A stretch of 64,000 nucleotides of DNA from assembly GCA_029990175.1 (NCBI GenBank), contig JARKIP010000021.1, positions 24,123,501-24,187,500 of the forward strand. The letters are read 5' to 3'. The notes below the pieces were generated by a model. The model ran no database searches. It saw nothing but the letters and a program-made list of their open reading frames with translations, and was not told the origin of the DNA. Positions 1 through 10,592 of this stretch are shown piece by piece; position 1 is the first letter of the stretch; the number at the start of each line of letters is the position of its first letter. The position numbers and the translations under genes are program-made. The stretch comes from Petunia secreta. Taxonomy: Eukaryota > Streptophyta > Magnoliopsida > Solanales > Solanaceae.

Positions 1-397
1 CGATAAATCTCGTTAGTGTATCTCTGGAGTAATTTCTTCTACTCGAGGTCGTACTAATTTGTTTGAGATTATAGGGATTCGTGCGTGGGGTGACCAAAGT
101 CCAAATTTCGTAGAAAAATTCTTTGACTTCCCGAGCGCAGTAAAAATAGCGTCTGTTCCATCGAGTCGAACATCACTTCACTCTTCCCGAAAAGTCAGTG
201 ACTATTGTCGAACTTGAAGGATCTTAGAGGACATTGATCAATCCAATGAAGCCATTGTTGACAAGTTCTTTGAGTGACCAAAATCCTTACCCACAGATTT
301 GAGTGGACCCGAGCACCACCCAATAAAGTTGAGAGAGTGTGTGAAGTGATTTCTAACCTTAACATTTTATTTTTGGTCTTTGATTTGTACAGGTTTG
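1..397 (+). other. 5' leader of decayed Ty3/gypsy element
   Basis: Non-coding sequence directly upstream of the gag start at 398. It does not resemble the LTR at the other end of this element (5088 onward), so the 5' LTR must lie wholly or mostly before the window. I see no clear primer-binding site. No gene is supported here. Confidence 0.5.
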
Positions 398-1889
398 ATG
401 GCTGGAAACGGAGAGAAGGGAATTGCAGCGCCCGAGGTGTCGTTAGCCGACCTCATAGCTACGATACAAGGCATCAGTGCCGAAGTGAAAGGAGTGAGTG
501 CTCGAGCAGCTAAACTCGAGCAAGGGAGTGCGTTCGTGGCCATGCCTGGGTCCGGCGCTGGAACTAGCAACTACACTCCTATAATATCAGAGCAATTTGC
601 TGAGCTCGTTCGACAACAACGGTTGAAGAACGAGGCTGTTCGAAATGAAGCTATGGGCAATACCTGAGCTGAACAACACTTGGGCAATCCCCAAGCTGCA
701 CAACACTTGGGTAATCCCCAAGCTGCACAACACTTGGACAATCCCCAAACGGAACAGCAAAACTTGGGCAATCCCCAAGCTGATTATCAAAACTTGGGCA
801 TTCCGCGAGGTGACAGAATCCCACTTCCAAGGGCCCGAAGACAAGTTGTGGTCATTGATTAAGGGGTCGATGAAGGAGAATTTCCCGAGGTCGAAGTTGA
901 GTATGAGCCACCGTTCGTTCAATGAAGGCAGGTTCAACAAGGTCGTGGAAATTTCTGAGGTCGAGACCGAGGCACAAATGTTGATCGATATCTTGAGCGT
1001 GAGGCTGATGACTATTATGATGAGTACCCGAAACCGATTCGAGGAGCTCGTGATTCAAATTTGAACAATGTCAAGATCACGATTCCACCCTTCAGAGGAA
1101 CTAGTGATCTGGACCATTATCTTGATTGGAAGATTCGATTGGAACGAATCTTTGAAACAAATGAGATGACCGAAGAGAGAAAAGTTGCACATGTTATTGC
1201 TTCGTTCGAGGCATATGCATCAACATGGTAGGAAGCTGACAAAAGGTTGAGACAAAGGAAATGTTTATCCCGAGGTCACCATATGGATGCAGTTGATGAG
1301 AAAAATGGATGTTAAGTATGTGAATGCCAAATATCGATAGGAACAACTTCGGAAGCTCTTTAAGTATGATGAGTTCGAAAGAATTTGATTGGCTCTAGAT
1401 TTTAAAGAAGATGATGAGCAAGCCATCATTCGATTCAAAAATGGCCTGACTCGAGATGTTTCATCTCAATTGAGACTACATGTGTATCAAACTTTAGAAG
1501 ATGTGTTTCATGCAGCCGTTGATGCTGAGAAATAGGTGAAAGATGACAAGGCAAGCCGGTATCGAGGAGTCAGTACTTCAACTCTTTTGAAACGAGGTAA
1601 AGAATGGAGGAGTTTGAACACAACAAATGCCAATATTGTCCGTGATCAAAAGAAACCCTTCGAGAGGAGAGTAACCGATACACAATCAAAAGACATGGGA
1701 GGTAAAGCTCAACTCAATACTCCCAGTGCTTCAAAAATTCACTGTCACAAGTGTAGGGGTTATGGTCATATGTCAAGAGATTGTCTGACTCGTCATATCA
1801 TGGTGTTGCTCGATGATAGAACCGTTCATGAGCAAGTGAGTGACTCTGAGGAGGAAGTGATTGAGGAGACTGATCGAGCTGAATTTTAG
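398..1889 (+). pseudogene. Ty3/gypsy Gag, broken (first element)
   Basis: Capsid/nucleocapsid region of an LTR retrotransposon. The start is set at the ATG in MAGNGEKG. Reading continues through premature stops at 665-667 (TGA) and after VVVID near 860, then shifts frame. A retrotransposon-gag core is recognisable around 1060-1250 (FRGTSDLDHYLDWK, FETNEMTEERKVAH). A CCHC zinc knuckle follows at about 1741-1783 (CHKCRGYGHMSRDC, spacing C-x2-C-x4-H-x4-C), with an acidic tail ending at 1889. At least four stops or frameshifts make it non-functional. A short Gln/Pro-rich repeat sits in the N-terminal third. Retrotransposon identity is firm; the exact clade is not. Confidence 0.85.
655..800 (+). 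repeat. ~27-bp tandem repeat in gag
   Basis: Four to five imperfect copies of a unit encoding LGNPQAAQH-type peptides. The unit length is a multiple of three, so copies keep the reading frame. The upstream TGA stop at 665-667 lies at the left edge of the array. Confidence 0.8.
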
Positions 1890-1952
1890 GATGATGGATG
1901 TGACGCTACCGAGGTTGAGCATCCGGAAGTTCTTTTAGTTGTTTGAAGGAAC

Positions 1953-2520
1953 TTGAGCACGATGGTCATGGAAGAGGAAGATGACAACCAAAGGGAAAAT
2001 TTCTTCCATGCCCGATGTCGAGTGAAGGGGAAGGTGTGTTCGAGGATCATTGATTCAAGCAGATGTTCGAATGTGGTAAGCCAAACTTTGGTTTCAAAAA
2101 TGGGTCTGCCTACGACCAAGCATCCCCGACCATACAAGCTCCATTGGTTGAATGAGTGTGGAGAATTGAGAGTGGCAAAGCAAGTGTTGATCAAATTTCA
2201 AGTAGGGGTCTATCATTATGAAATGATATTTCTTGTCATTTGCTTCTTACGCGACCATGACAATATGATCGATCCATTGTCCACAACTGTCGAACCAACA
2301 CTTATACTGGTAAGCTCGGAAGGGAGAGTTTTATTCTCAAACCTTTGTCTCCGAAGCAAGTCAGCGAGAACTATAAACGGATGAGAGAGCTGAAAGAAGC
2401 GGCCAAAATAAAGACTCCCGTCGGAGTACCAATTATGGCCGAAGCCAAAACTCCACCACTAGTGGTTAACTACATCTATGCAATCATGCAGCCGGGTGAG
2501 TACTTATGAGGCAACGACAT
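1953..2520 (+). pseudogene. Ty3/gypsy aspartic protease remnant
   Basis: Protease segment of the first element. The recognisable stretch is IIDSSRCSNVVSQTLV followed by MGLPTTKHPRPYKLHWLNE, which matches the layout of gypsy proteases (a D-x-G active-site loop, then the HP-PYKL-WLN block). The active-site loop reads D-S-S rather than the D-G-G/D-S-G/D-T-G expected, so the enzyme is probably dead. A frameshift follows 2384, and the linker to RT is broken by further stops near 2507. It belongs to the same pol unit as the RT and integrase downstream. Confidence 0.75.
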
Positions 2521-2527
2521 TGGTTGA

Positions 2528-3780
2528 ATGATGATTTGCCTCGTGCACAAGGGTATCTTTCTAAACTCTAATGATGATTTTTTTAACGATAACCCTTTGC
2601 CTAGTGTCGTACAAAGTGTTTTGCAGGGATTCAGAGACATGTTTCCTGAAGAAATGTTAGGTGGATTGCCTCCGTTGAGAGGAAGCGAGCACCAAATTGA
2701 CTTCGCTTCGGAATCTCAAAGTTTCAACAAGCCTGCATACCAGTGTAATTCCGAAGACACCAAAAAGCTCCAAAGGAACAAGGGCCTTGTTCGAGAAAGC
2801 TTGAGTCCTTGCGTCGTTCCTGTTATCCTTGTTCCGGAGAAAGATGGAACATGGCGAATATGTGTTGATTTTCGAGCAGTCAACAAAATTACGGTAAAGT
2901 ATTGTCATCCTATCCCTCGATTAGATGACATGCTAGATGAGTTAAGTGGTTCTTCATGCTTTTCGAAGATAGATCTTTGGATGTTGTTTACTTCGATGAT
3001 ATACTTGTTTATAGTAAATCTGTGGATGAACATGTCGAACACTTAAAGCTAGTGCTTGAAAAACTTAGAGAAAAAAAGTTATATGCTAACTTCAAGAAAT
3101 GTGCCTTCTGTGTTAAGCGTGTATTCTTTCTAGGATTCGTTGTGAGTGCTAATAGTGTTGAAATCGATGAATCAAAAGTCGAGGCTATCAAAGATTGGCT
3201 GACTCCAACTTCGGTATCTCAAGTTCGTAGCTTCCATAGATTAGCTAGCTTCTACTAAAGGTTTGTTCGAGACTTTAGCACCGTGGCAGCTCCTTTAACC
3301 GAGCTGGTAAAGAAAGACCATCTATTTGTGTGTGTGTGTGGGGGGGGGGGGGTCCCAAGAGAGGGCTTTCCAAGAGTTGAAACGGAGGCTTAGCTCTGCT
3401 CTGTTGTTGCAACTCCACGACTTCGGCAAAGTATTCAAGGTTGAATGTGATGCGTCCGGAGTTGGGATCAGAGGAGTGCTTATGCAAGAATCGAAGCCGA
3501 TCACTTATTTCAGCGAAAAGCTTAAGGGTGCAACCTTGAATTACTCTACGTATGACAAGGAGTTGAATGCCCTCGTTCGAGCACTCGCCCATTGGCAGCA
3601 TTATTTATGGCCGAGAGAGTTTGTGATTAAAAGTGATCATGAGTCTTTAAAACATCTTCGAGGCCAGGAGAAATTGAACCGAAGACATGCCAAGTAGGTG
3701 GAATTCATTGAGAGCTTTTCCTATGTAATTCATTACAAAAAGGGAAAAGACAATGTTGTGGCCGATGCCTTATCGAGGAA
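2528..3780 (+). pseudogene. Ty3/gypsy reverse transcriptase-RNase H, internally deleted
   Basis: RT begins with the conserved LPPLRGSEHQIDF block and reads to VPEKDGTWRICVDFRAVN and CFSKIDL. At about 2980 the frame jumps straight to VVYFDDILVYSKS (YFDD catalytic box). The intervening 80 or so residues of the RT palm are missing and the frame changes. RNase H follows from about 3420 ([41 protein letters not shown]), interrupted by an in-frame TAG at 3695-3697. A (TG)n-G12 run at about 3330-3352 lies at the RT/RNase H junction. Non-functional. Confidence 0.85.
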
Positions 3781-5085
3781 ATTTTTCTTAGCGACCACTC
3801 TCGCCTCGAGGCTCATGGGATTCAAAAATATCAAGTCGATGTACGAAGATAATCCCAAGATGAAATGCATCTGTGATGCAATTTTGAGTGGTCGAAGGGT
3901 TGAGAAATATCAATGGCACGATGGCTACCTCTTCAAGAATGAGAGGTTTTTTGTGCCAGTGTCATCGTGGAGAGAGCTTTTGGTCCGAGAAGCTCACTCC
4001 GGAGGCTTAATGGGACACTTCGGTGTTGTTAAAACTCTTGGAATCTTGTCCGAGCAGTTTCATTGGCCAAAGATGCGACAAGATGTGGAAAAGCTTTGCA
4101 ACGCTTGTCTCGTTTGCAAGAAAGCTAAATCGAGGTCCAACCCTCATGGATTGTATACTCCATTACTTGTGCCTGATCGACCGTGGGTTGATATATCCAT
4201 GGATTTTGTTATGGGACTATCTAGGTCGGGGGGAGGGTATGATAACTTCTTTGTCGTAGTCGACCGTTTCTCCAAATGGGCTCACTTTATTCCTTGCAAG
4301 AAATGTGATGATGCACAATATGTAGCTACTTTATTTATTTCTAATGTGTTGAAATTGCATGGTGTGCCTCGTACTATTGTGAGTGATCGAGACTCAAAAT
4401 TCTTGAGTCATTTTTTGAAATGTCTATGGGGTGCCCTTGGCACCAAATTGCTATTCTCGACGTCTCACCATCCTCAGACTAATGGACAGACCGAGGTAGT
4501 TAACCGAACCTTGGGAGCTCTGCTTCAAGCTATGACCAAAGTAAGGTCGAAAACTGGGCTTATCGTTTACCCGTGATCGAATTTGCATACAATCAAACAT
4601 TGCATCGAATGATTGGCATGAATCAGTTCGAATGTGTGTATGGTTTTAACCCTTTAATTCCACTTGATTTAACTCCATTGCCTCGAGATTCTATTGTTGA
4701 TTTTGAAGGGACTCGCCGAGCCACTGCTTTGATCGAGTTACATGCCAAAGTGAAGAAGAACCTCGAGGAAGCTTACGCCAAAGTGGCAACAAAGAAAAAC
4801 AAGGGGCACAAAAAGTTGGAGTTAAAAAGGGAGATTGGGTGTGGGTTCACTTCCGAAAGGAACGATTTCCGAACCAAAGGAAAGGAAAGTTGGCCCCTCG
4901 AAGGGATGGTCCGTTTCAAGGGGATGAGCAAGATCAACATCAATGCTTATGTGATCGACCTCCCTGGTGAGTATAACGTGTCCAACACATTTAATGTTGC
5001 TGATTTAATTCCTTGTGTTGTAGGCCAAGCATCGGAGACTGAAGAGGGCTCTAATTCGAGGATGAAATCTTCTCAAGAAGGGTAG
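3781..5085 (+). pseudogene. Ty3/gypsy integrase, frameshifted
   Basis: Integrase with the HHCC zinc motif ([10 protein letters not shown] then [11 protein letters not shown]) and the DD35E core: MDF near 4200, SDRDSKF near 4384 and QTEVVNR near 4490. The frame shifts near 4560 (TKVRSKTG to MIEFAYNQ) and continues to 5085 with YNVSNTFNVADLIPC. I see no chromodomain after the integrase. That C-terminal ending is typical of CRM/Reina-type chromoviruses, but the clade call is inference. The element is dead because of the frameshift and the upstream lesions. Confidence 0.85.
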
Positions 5086-5087
5086 AA

Positions 5088-5915
5088 TGATGCAGCCCAA
5101 CTCCGTGTTGATCAGACATGCATTCTATCGAGGCCGATGACACGAAGCCAAGCCAAGTTTACTACATGATACTCACATTCAATCGGCTTGGTCGGGAGAA
5201 AGACCCCGCCCCAGAGTTGATTGGCCGAGCTCAAGATTCGAAGTCAGCATCTACAAGCTCGAGCCCGAAGAAGGGAGCAACCGAACACTCAACAGTATCG
5301 CTGAACAGTAAAGCAAATAACCAACCAAAGGAAGAGTGTCCGAGTTCAAGTATTCAAGCTTATGTGTTCGAATCAAAGGAAACGACCGAACACTTCACAT
5401 CGACGCCGAGCATTGAAAGTAACTGAAGGGAGAGCGTCCGAATTTGAGTGTTGGAATTCAAGTGATCGAACACTTAGCTTATTCAGCCACTGCATGGCTT
5501 ATTCTTATTGGTCGTATGTGACCGTTTTACTATTTTGCCCTTAGTATTTGTCTATATAAACCTCTTTCCATTTCATTTGTAAGAACCTAGATTTTGAGTA
5601 TTGAATTTTGAATGAGAGTAGCTGAGATCACTTTCTTTATTGTCTCAAATGTGAGCAAACCCGATGGGGTCCTTCGGAACTTGTGGCTTTCGGTGAATCT
5701 GAATGAACAATTCCTCTTTGATCATTTAGTTTACAAGAGGCATTGTTCTCTTGAGGATTGTTGCATAGCTTAGGTGCTCTTTCCTTCTGCTTGAATCGTA
5801 TCGAGACCAGTTCCTCGGTGCTGTTCAAGCAAGAAAAGCTGTGTCAAGCTTCTATCTTGTTTTCCGTTGTTTTGTTCGGTTGCTAAGCTTCTTCTCCGAA
5901 TTAGCTTGCACCAGG
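5088..5915 (+). repeat. 3' LTR of first Ty3/gypsy element
   Basis: The LTR starts at TGATGCAGCCC, directly after the purine-rich tract AAGAAGGGTAGAA. A TATA box (TATATAAA) is at 5553-5560. The right end is uncertain because no matching 5' LTR is in the window. I place it near 5915, where - strand Tat-type sequence begins. Confidence 0.6.
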
Positions 5916-5929
5916 CACCCCTATCATTT

Positions 5930-7519
5930 AACACGATTTCTTCTTTCGAGCTAACATCACAACTTATTTCTTCATGAGTCACAGAGACTTTTGCAAACTT
6001 CTTGGACGAAGTGTAAGTTATGTCATTGTTCTCTGAGCCTCCGGAGCTCACATTAACTACCCTTTTCAGAGAAGGGTGTTTGGTGGTTGTCCTTCATCCT
6101 CGTTTTTAGCAAAGGTTTATTTCCTTTATCCATAAAAAATTCCTTCAACAACCATTTCTTTAACAAATGGGCCACCTCATACTGTAAGGCTTTACGGTCT
6201 TCAGTAAGGTGGTCGTGGTCTTCACGAAAGTCGCACCATAAACTTTTGTCCATATTTCCAGGATCAGACCTTATGTCTTTGGGAAGCATCACCCCCTTGT
6301 CTGTCATTCCCTTTAACAGATTTATCAATTCTGAATCAGTAACATTGAAATTGTGCTATGAAATTTAGGGCAAACTTGACTCGTTGGAAACTAAAGATGG
6401 CCCGACACTGTCTCGCTGAGCTGACTTATTATTTCCATTACCTTTATTTCCAAACATTTGACTCATATGCTGTCACGGGGGTCATAAGGCTCAAATTGGG
6501 ATCTCGAACATCCTCGAGGCACCTCGTTCTGCCTAGACGACTCAGAATGATTTATGTATCTAGATTTATGGTTGACAAACTTCATCTCCTCATCCACTCT
6601 AATCTTAGAGCAGGACCTGGTATGTACATTATCCCAGGTCATGGCTTGCTAGCCTTGCAAACTTTCTTCAACTCAATGCAGGCCTCCAAGCTATCACCAT
6701 TCAAATTGTTAGTGTAAGCTAAAATTGCTAAGTCATCATCCATCATAGGCATGAGCATCCGCTCCACCTGGAGACATTCTATGAAATCCCGGAGGGGCTC
6801 TCTCAGCCTCTGCTTGACTTGGAAGGTGTCCTCCTTCCTCTTATGAACCTTTTGGGCCCCTGCATGTGCTTTGATGAACTGATCAACTAGCTCATCAAAT
6901 GACCCAATAGACTCAGCAGGCAAATGCATATACCAATTTAAAGCCCATTTCTCCAGCATCTCTCAGAATTTTTTAAGGAGCACTAACTCCAACTTAGTTA
7001 GGTCATTCCCCTTACCATCTCCATATACTCGGTGATGTGATCAGTGGGGTCGAACGTACCGTCATACTTCTTCAACAATTGTAACTTGAACTTTTTTGGG
7101 AATAGGAGTCGGAGCAGCTTTTGATTCAATTGCTTGTTGCTTACACTTAGCAATGTCTGTCAACTTGAGAGACTTCGGTGCTCCGGGAATTCCCTCCATC
7201 ATCTTTTCAAATTTTGCCTCAAATTCTATCTTCTACTTGTCTAGCTGGTCCAAGGAATGCTCTGTTATACTATATAAGTTGTTTCAACCACCACGGGGAT
7301 AGTCTTCGAGCCTCCAGATCTGACTCCGTTTGGAGGTCCCCCTATTACTGCACCCTGAGGAATGAATATTGGGGTGCCTCTAGTAGGGATCACTGGTGGG
7401 GTGGTTGTAACCCTAAGACCCTCGAAAAGAATATGCAATAAATTATTTACCCGCTCATTTATTCTTGCTTGTTCCGTCATAGCTTCGCGATGCTGAATCA
7501 TGAAATCCCTGAGCATCAC
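5930..7519 (-). pseudogene. Tat-like Ty3/gypsy Gag, broken, minus strand
   Basis: Minus-strand Gag of a different retrotransposon. From its N-terminus: residues read from 7519 down (proline-rich N-terminal part), then a capsid core at 6959-6640 (LNWYMHLPAESIGSFDELV, FIKAHAGAQKVHKRK, LREPLRDFIECLQVERM). A C-terminal CDF-DH-H-TED block lies near 6230 (WCDFREDHDHLTEDRKAL), followed by SSGGSENNDITYTSSKK near 6045. These blocks are typical of Tat/Retand-type Gag. Stops and frame changes separate them, so it is a pseudogene. No pol follows; the copy is truncated near 5930 next to the first element's LTR. Confidence 0.8.
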
Positions 7520-8100
7520 TTGCGAAGAAGCGAATCTTAATTTTCCTGCTCCTTCATGGTTGTCGAGGGGAGTTGTCCATGCTCAGAATCACCATTATCA
7601 ACGATCTCATTTCCTACCCTCGGGTTATCACCATGAACTTGTGGCCCAACAGGGTGCAATGGAGCTCCAACCGTTTGATCTTCATTAACATGGGTCCCAT
7701 CGGGACAAGTATTGCCTTCAACCATATTAGTGGAATAAAGCTTACGATTTGGTGTTAATGTCGCAATCTTGGAACAATCTCAATTACTTGAGCCCCACGG
7801 TGAGTGCCAAATTTTATGGCCTAATTTTAGTCTTTAGGTTACAGTTGAATTTGTTAAAGGTTACAAGCAACTAATTATATCAAGATCGCAATTGTTGAAC
7901 GCAAAGATGAAATAAAGAACAAGAATAATAGCAAGAACAATAAAAATGGTTATATTATGATGAGAATACAATTTGACAGAGTTTGGGCATATGTTTCTGA
8001 ATGGGATTTTTTTACAGATATATGCAAACCTACACCCTTATATTACAAAAAATAGCATAATTTCTCAAATTACAAGACATAACATTATTTTTCTAACACA
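7520..8100 (-). other. Leader and probable LTR of the minus-strand Tat-like element
   Basis: Upstream (to the right) of the minus-strand gag. The minus strand near 7815-7790 reads TTTGGCACTCACCGTGGGG, which looks like a primer-binding-site region of Tat-type elements. AT-rich sequence to the right of it is probably LTR. The LTR outer boundary cannot be fixed because only one copy is visible. Confidence 0.45.
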
Positions 8101-8249
8101 TTTCACAATAATCAAGACAAATCACATTTCCTAAACACTCAGTCTTCCCGCCGCTTCACTTCACTTCATAATTCTTTCTCCGAAACCCTTGCTCCGCCAT
8201 CCTCTTTCATCAACGGCGGCGCAATCCTCTCCAATGATAACCACACCAG
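8101..8249 (+). pseudogene. Host first-exon fragment, left half (split by retrotransposons)
   Basis: A C/T-rich, 5'UTR-like stretch ends in an ATG at 8234. ATGATAACCACACC is cut at 8249 by the Tekay-like LTR and resumes at 33590. Rejoining across the duplication gives an open frame starting M-I-T-T-P-A-S-K-L-Y. I do not recognise the gene with confidence. The GC content is higher than in the surrounding elements. An alternative is chance openness in old LTR sequence. Confidence 0.45.
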
Positions 8250-10578
8250 TGAAATAACCTTAAGTAGTCGTTTCAGGAGTTAGGACTCCGATTAGTGTAT
8301 CGATAGTTTTAAAATTTTCGTAAGGACCATTAGGACTCTTTTGTAAAATTTGAGATAATTCGGACTTCGTTTGGTAGGTATCGGAAGAAGGTTTCAGTTT
8401 TTACTGTCAGAAAATCTTAAAAAAGAGGTTTTCGAGCTTGATTTTGGCGAATGAGCTCCGATTTGAAATGCAAAAGCGTCGTTAGGTTCGTATGATTAGT
8501 TTTTTACTTGTGTGAACTTTCAAAAGTGAATTTTGAGGTCGTTCGGATAGTTTTCGCTAAAATGCCGAAAGTTAAGGAATTTGATCTTTTTCCGTTTAAT
8601 TCGTATCTTGAGTTTCGAGAATCCAATTTGAGATCCACCTTAGCAAGTACGTCACATAAATTTTGTATAATTTGCTTGAGATATTTAAGATTATTACGAG
8701 TTTCATAGGGTTGCGTTTTAATTTTTGTTGGATAGTAAATTAAAAACAAAATAAAAGAAAAGAGAAAAAGAAAGAAAGAAAGACAATAAAGGGAGGCGGT
8801 GGGGGCTAAGGGGATAAAATCCCTTTAGCTTTCCATTAGCGAAACCGAAACATGAAAGAGAGAAATAACGCATAGACAAGAAAAAAGAAAGCCGGAAAAT
8901 GAGAAAAGAAAGGAAAAGGAGCAGGAAAATAGTAGAATTTTTACCCCGAAATATCCAGGTAATGGTGTTAATCCATTATTTCAGTTTATTACGTGTGTTT
9001 GAATATAATTTAACTGTAAAAATTGGGATATTAGACATTATTTTAATAAGTTGAATTGATAGTTTTAAAGGTTAATTAGACCCCGATAATGGAATTAATT
9101 ATATATTTATACTCGGGGAATTATGGGCAACCCATAAATGTAATTTATTTAGGGTTTGGTTATGTGACTTTGAACCCTGTACATAGGTCTGGTCTGCTTA
9201 TTGCGTATGCGAATAGGGTATCAGGCTCCTAACCGGATTGCCCTAAGATGTAGGGAATGAAGCCTTTAGCCTAATTTGATATATTTTCTACTTATTGAAT
9301 AAGCAGGATCGTTTGGCAATGAATCCGAAGGACGGAGCGGTTGTTGAGTAGCAGTGGAACAAGGTAAGTATTTGTATCCATTTCTTTGGAGGCCCTTGGC
9401 CTTGTGGATAATCTACCACGTGTTCTTTATATGTGTAGCTGCCGATAGGCGTACTCATTATGCCTTAGCTTTGGATTTACATTGTATATTATATGTTATG
9501 TCCTGTTGTTGGTACTGCATTGAGTATCTGAGCATTGTACTCTAGCTGTGAGTTGGCATATACTTCCCGGCTGTCGATGAGAGTCCCGCGCCGGTGAAAG
9601 GTTATTATTGCATCATATTGTATTCATATGCATTATATTTTCTAGTTTATATCATATTGGGTGCAGGAGTATTCTGTCCCAGGAGAGTGCAAGAGTATTC
9701 CGCCTCTGATCTATATCATATCGGGTGCAGGAGTATTCTGCCCCAGGAGAGTGAAGGAGTATTCCGCCTCTAGTTTATATTATATCGGGTGCATGAGTAT
9801 TCCACCTCAGGAGTAGGAGTATTCCGCTCCAGCTGGTTACTATATTGTATTCCCCTCGAATGCAGGAGTATTCCATTTTGGGACGGGATTACGGGCACAT
9901 GTGACTCCATTGCATCATACTGCATTCATTCTATTTCATTGCATCGGTTGCTGTGTATTGTGTGATTATAGTGCGATGTTTTGTGTATGTTTCGTGTATT
10001 TCTGATTGGTGATATGTTTGGAATACCGCCTTTTTATAATTTAAATAAGAGGAATCTGGTTTATCTGTTTCTTTTCTCCCTAGCTAGCTATCCTATTCTT
10101 TGAGGTGGCTAGTCTGCCCCCTCTTATTGAGTCCTTTTGACTCACCCTCATTTGTTGTTTGTTTCTTGTCTATTTATTTCGTTTCGGCTGGTTCGCTCTA
10201 GAATTGAGTTCTCCACGTTGTTCAGGAGCATAGACGAGTTCAGCTGCCAGGGTGAGCCAGCTTTTATTCCGGATGGCCACTAGTTTTATGTTTATTATTT
10301 CAGTTGTATTTTGCTCCCTTCAGGAGGTGTATGTATTCTTTTGTACTCTTAGATGTCTAGTCTGGATAGCCCTAAACCTAGTATGTTGGGTAGTCAACTG
10401 TAATTTCTTTTGTACATCATAGAGGTATCAGTATGTCTGTGCTTTTTTTAAAGTCTTGTTTTTATTTAGGAGTTGAATTATATTTATTTTTCTAATTTAA
10501 TTGGTAAGGGTTCGCCCGACGGGTCTAGGGGAGGATGTCGGGTGCCCGCACGGCGTAGCCAAATTTTGGGTCGTGTCA
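8250..10578 (+). repeat. 5' LTR of Tekay-like element
   Basis: A 2329-bp LTR, TGAAATAACC to TCGTGTCA. It contains a GAAA-rich microsatellite near 8755-8790 and a cluster of GCAGGAGTATTCYGCC repeats at about 9655-9885. It aligns along its full length with the two halves of the split 3' LTR. Confidence 0.9.
9655..9885 (+). repeat. GCAGGAGTATTCYGCC repeat cluster in LTR
   Basis: Six or more irregular copies of a 16-bp motif (gcaggagtattccgcc and close variants), spaced about 25-65 bp apart. The matching region of the 3' LTR (32635-32880) has the same cluster with different copy arrangement. Confidence 0.8.
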
Positions 10579-10580
10579 GT

Positions 10581-10592
10581 TGGTATCAGAGC
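10581..10592 (+). other. Primer binding site, tRNA-iMet
   Basis: TGGTATCAGAGC lies two bases after the LTR end. It is the standard priming site complementary to the 3' end of plant initiator methionyl tRNA. Confidence 0.95.
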
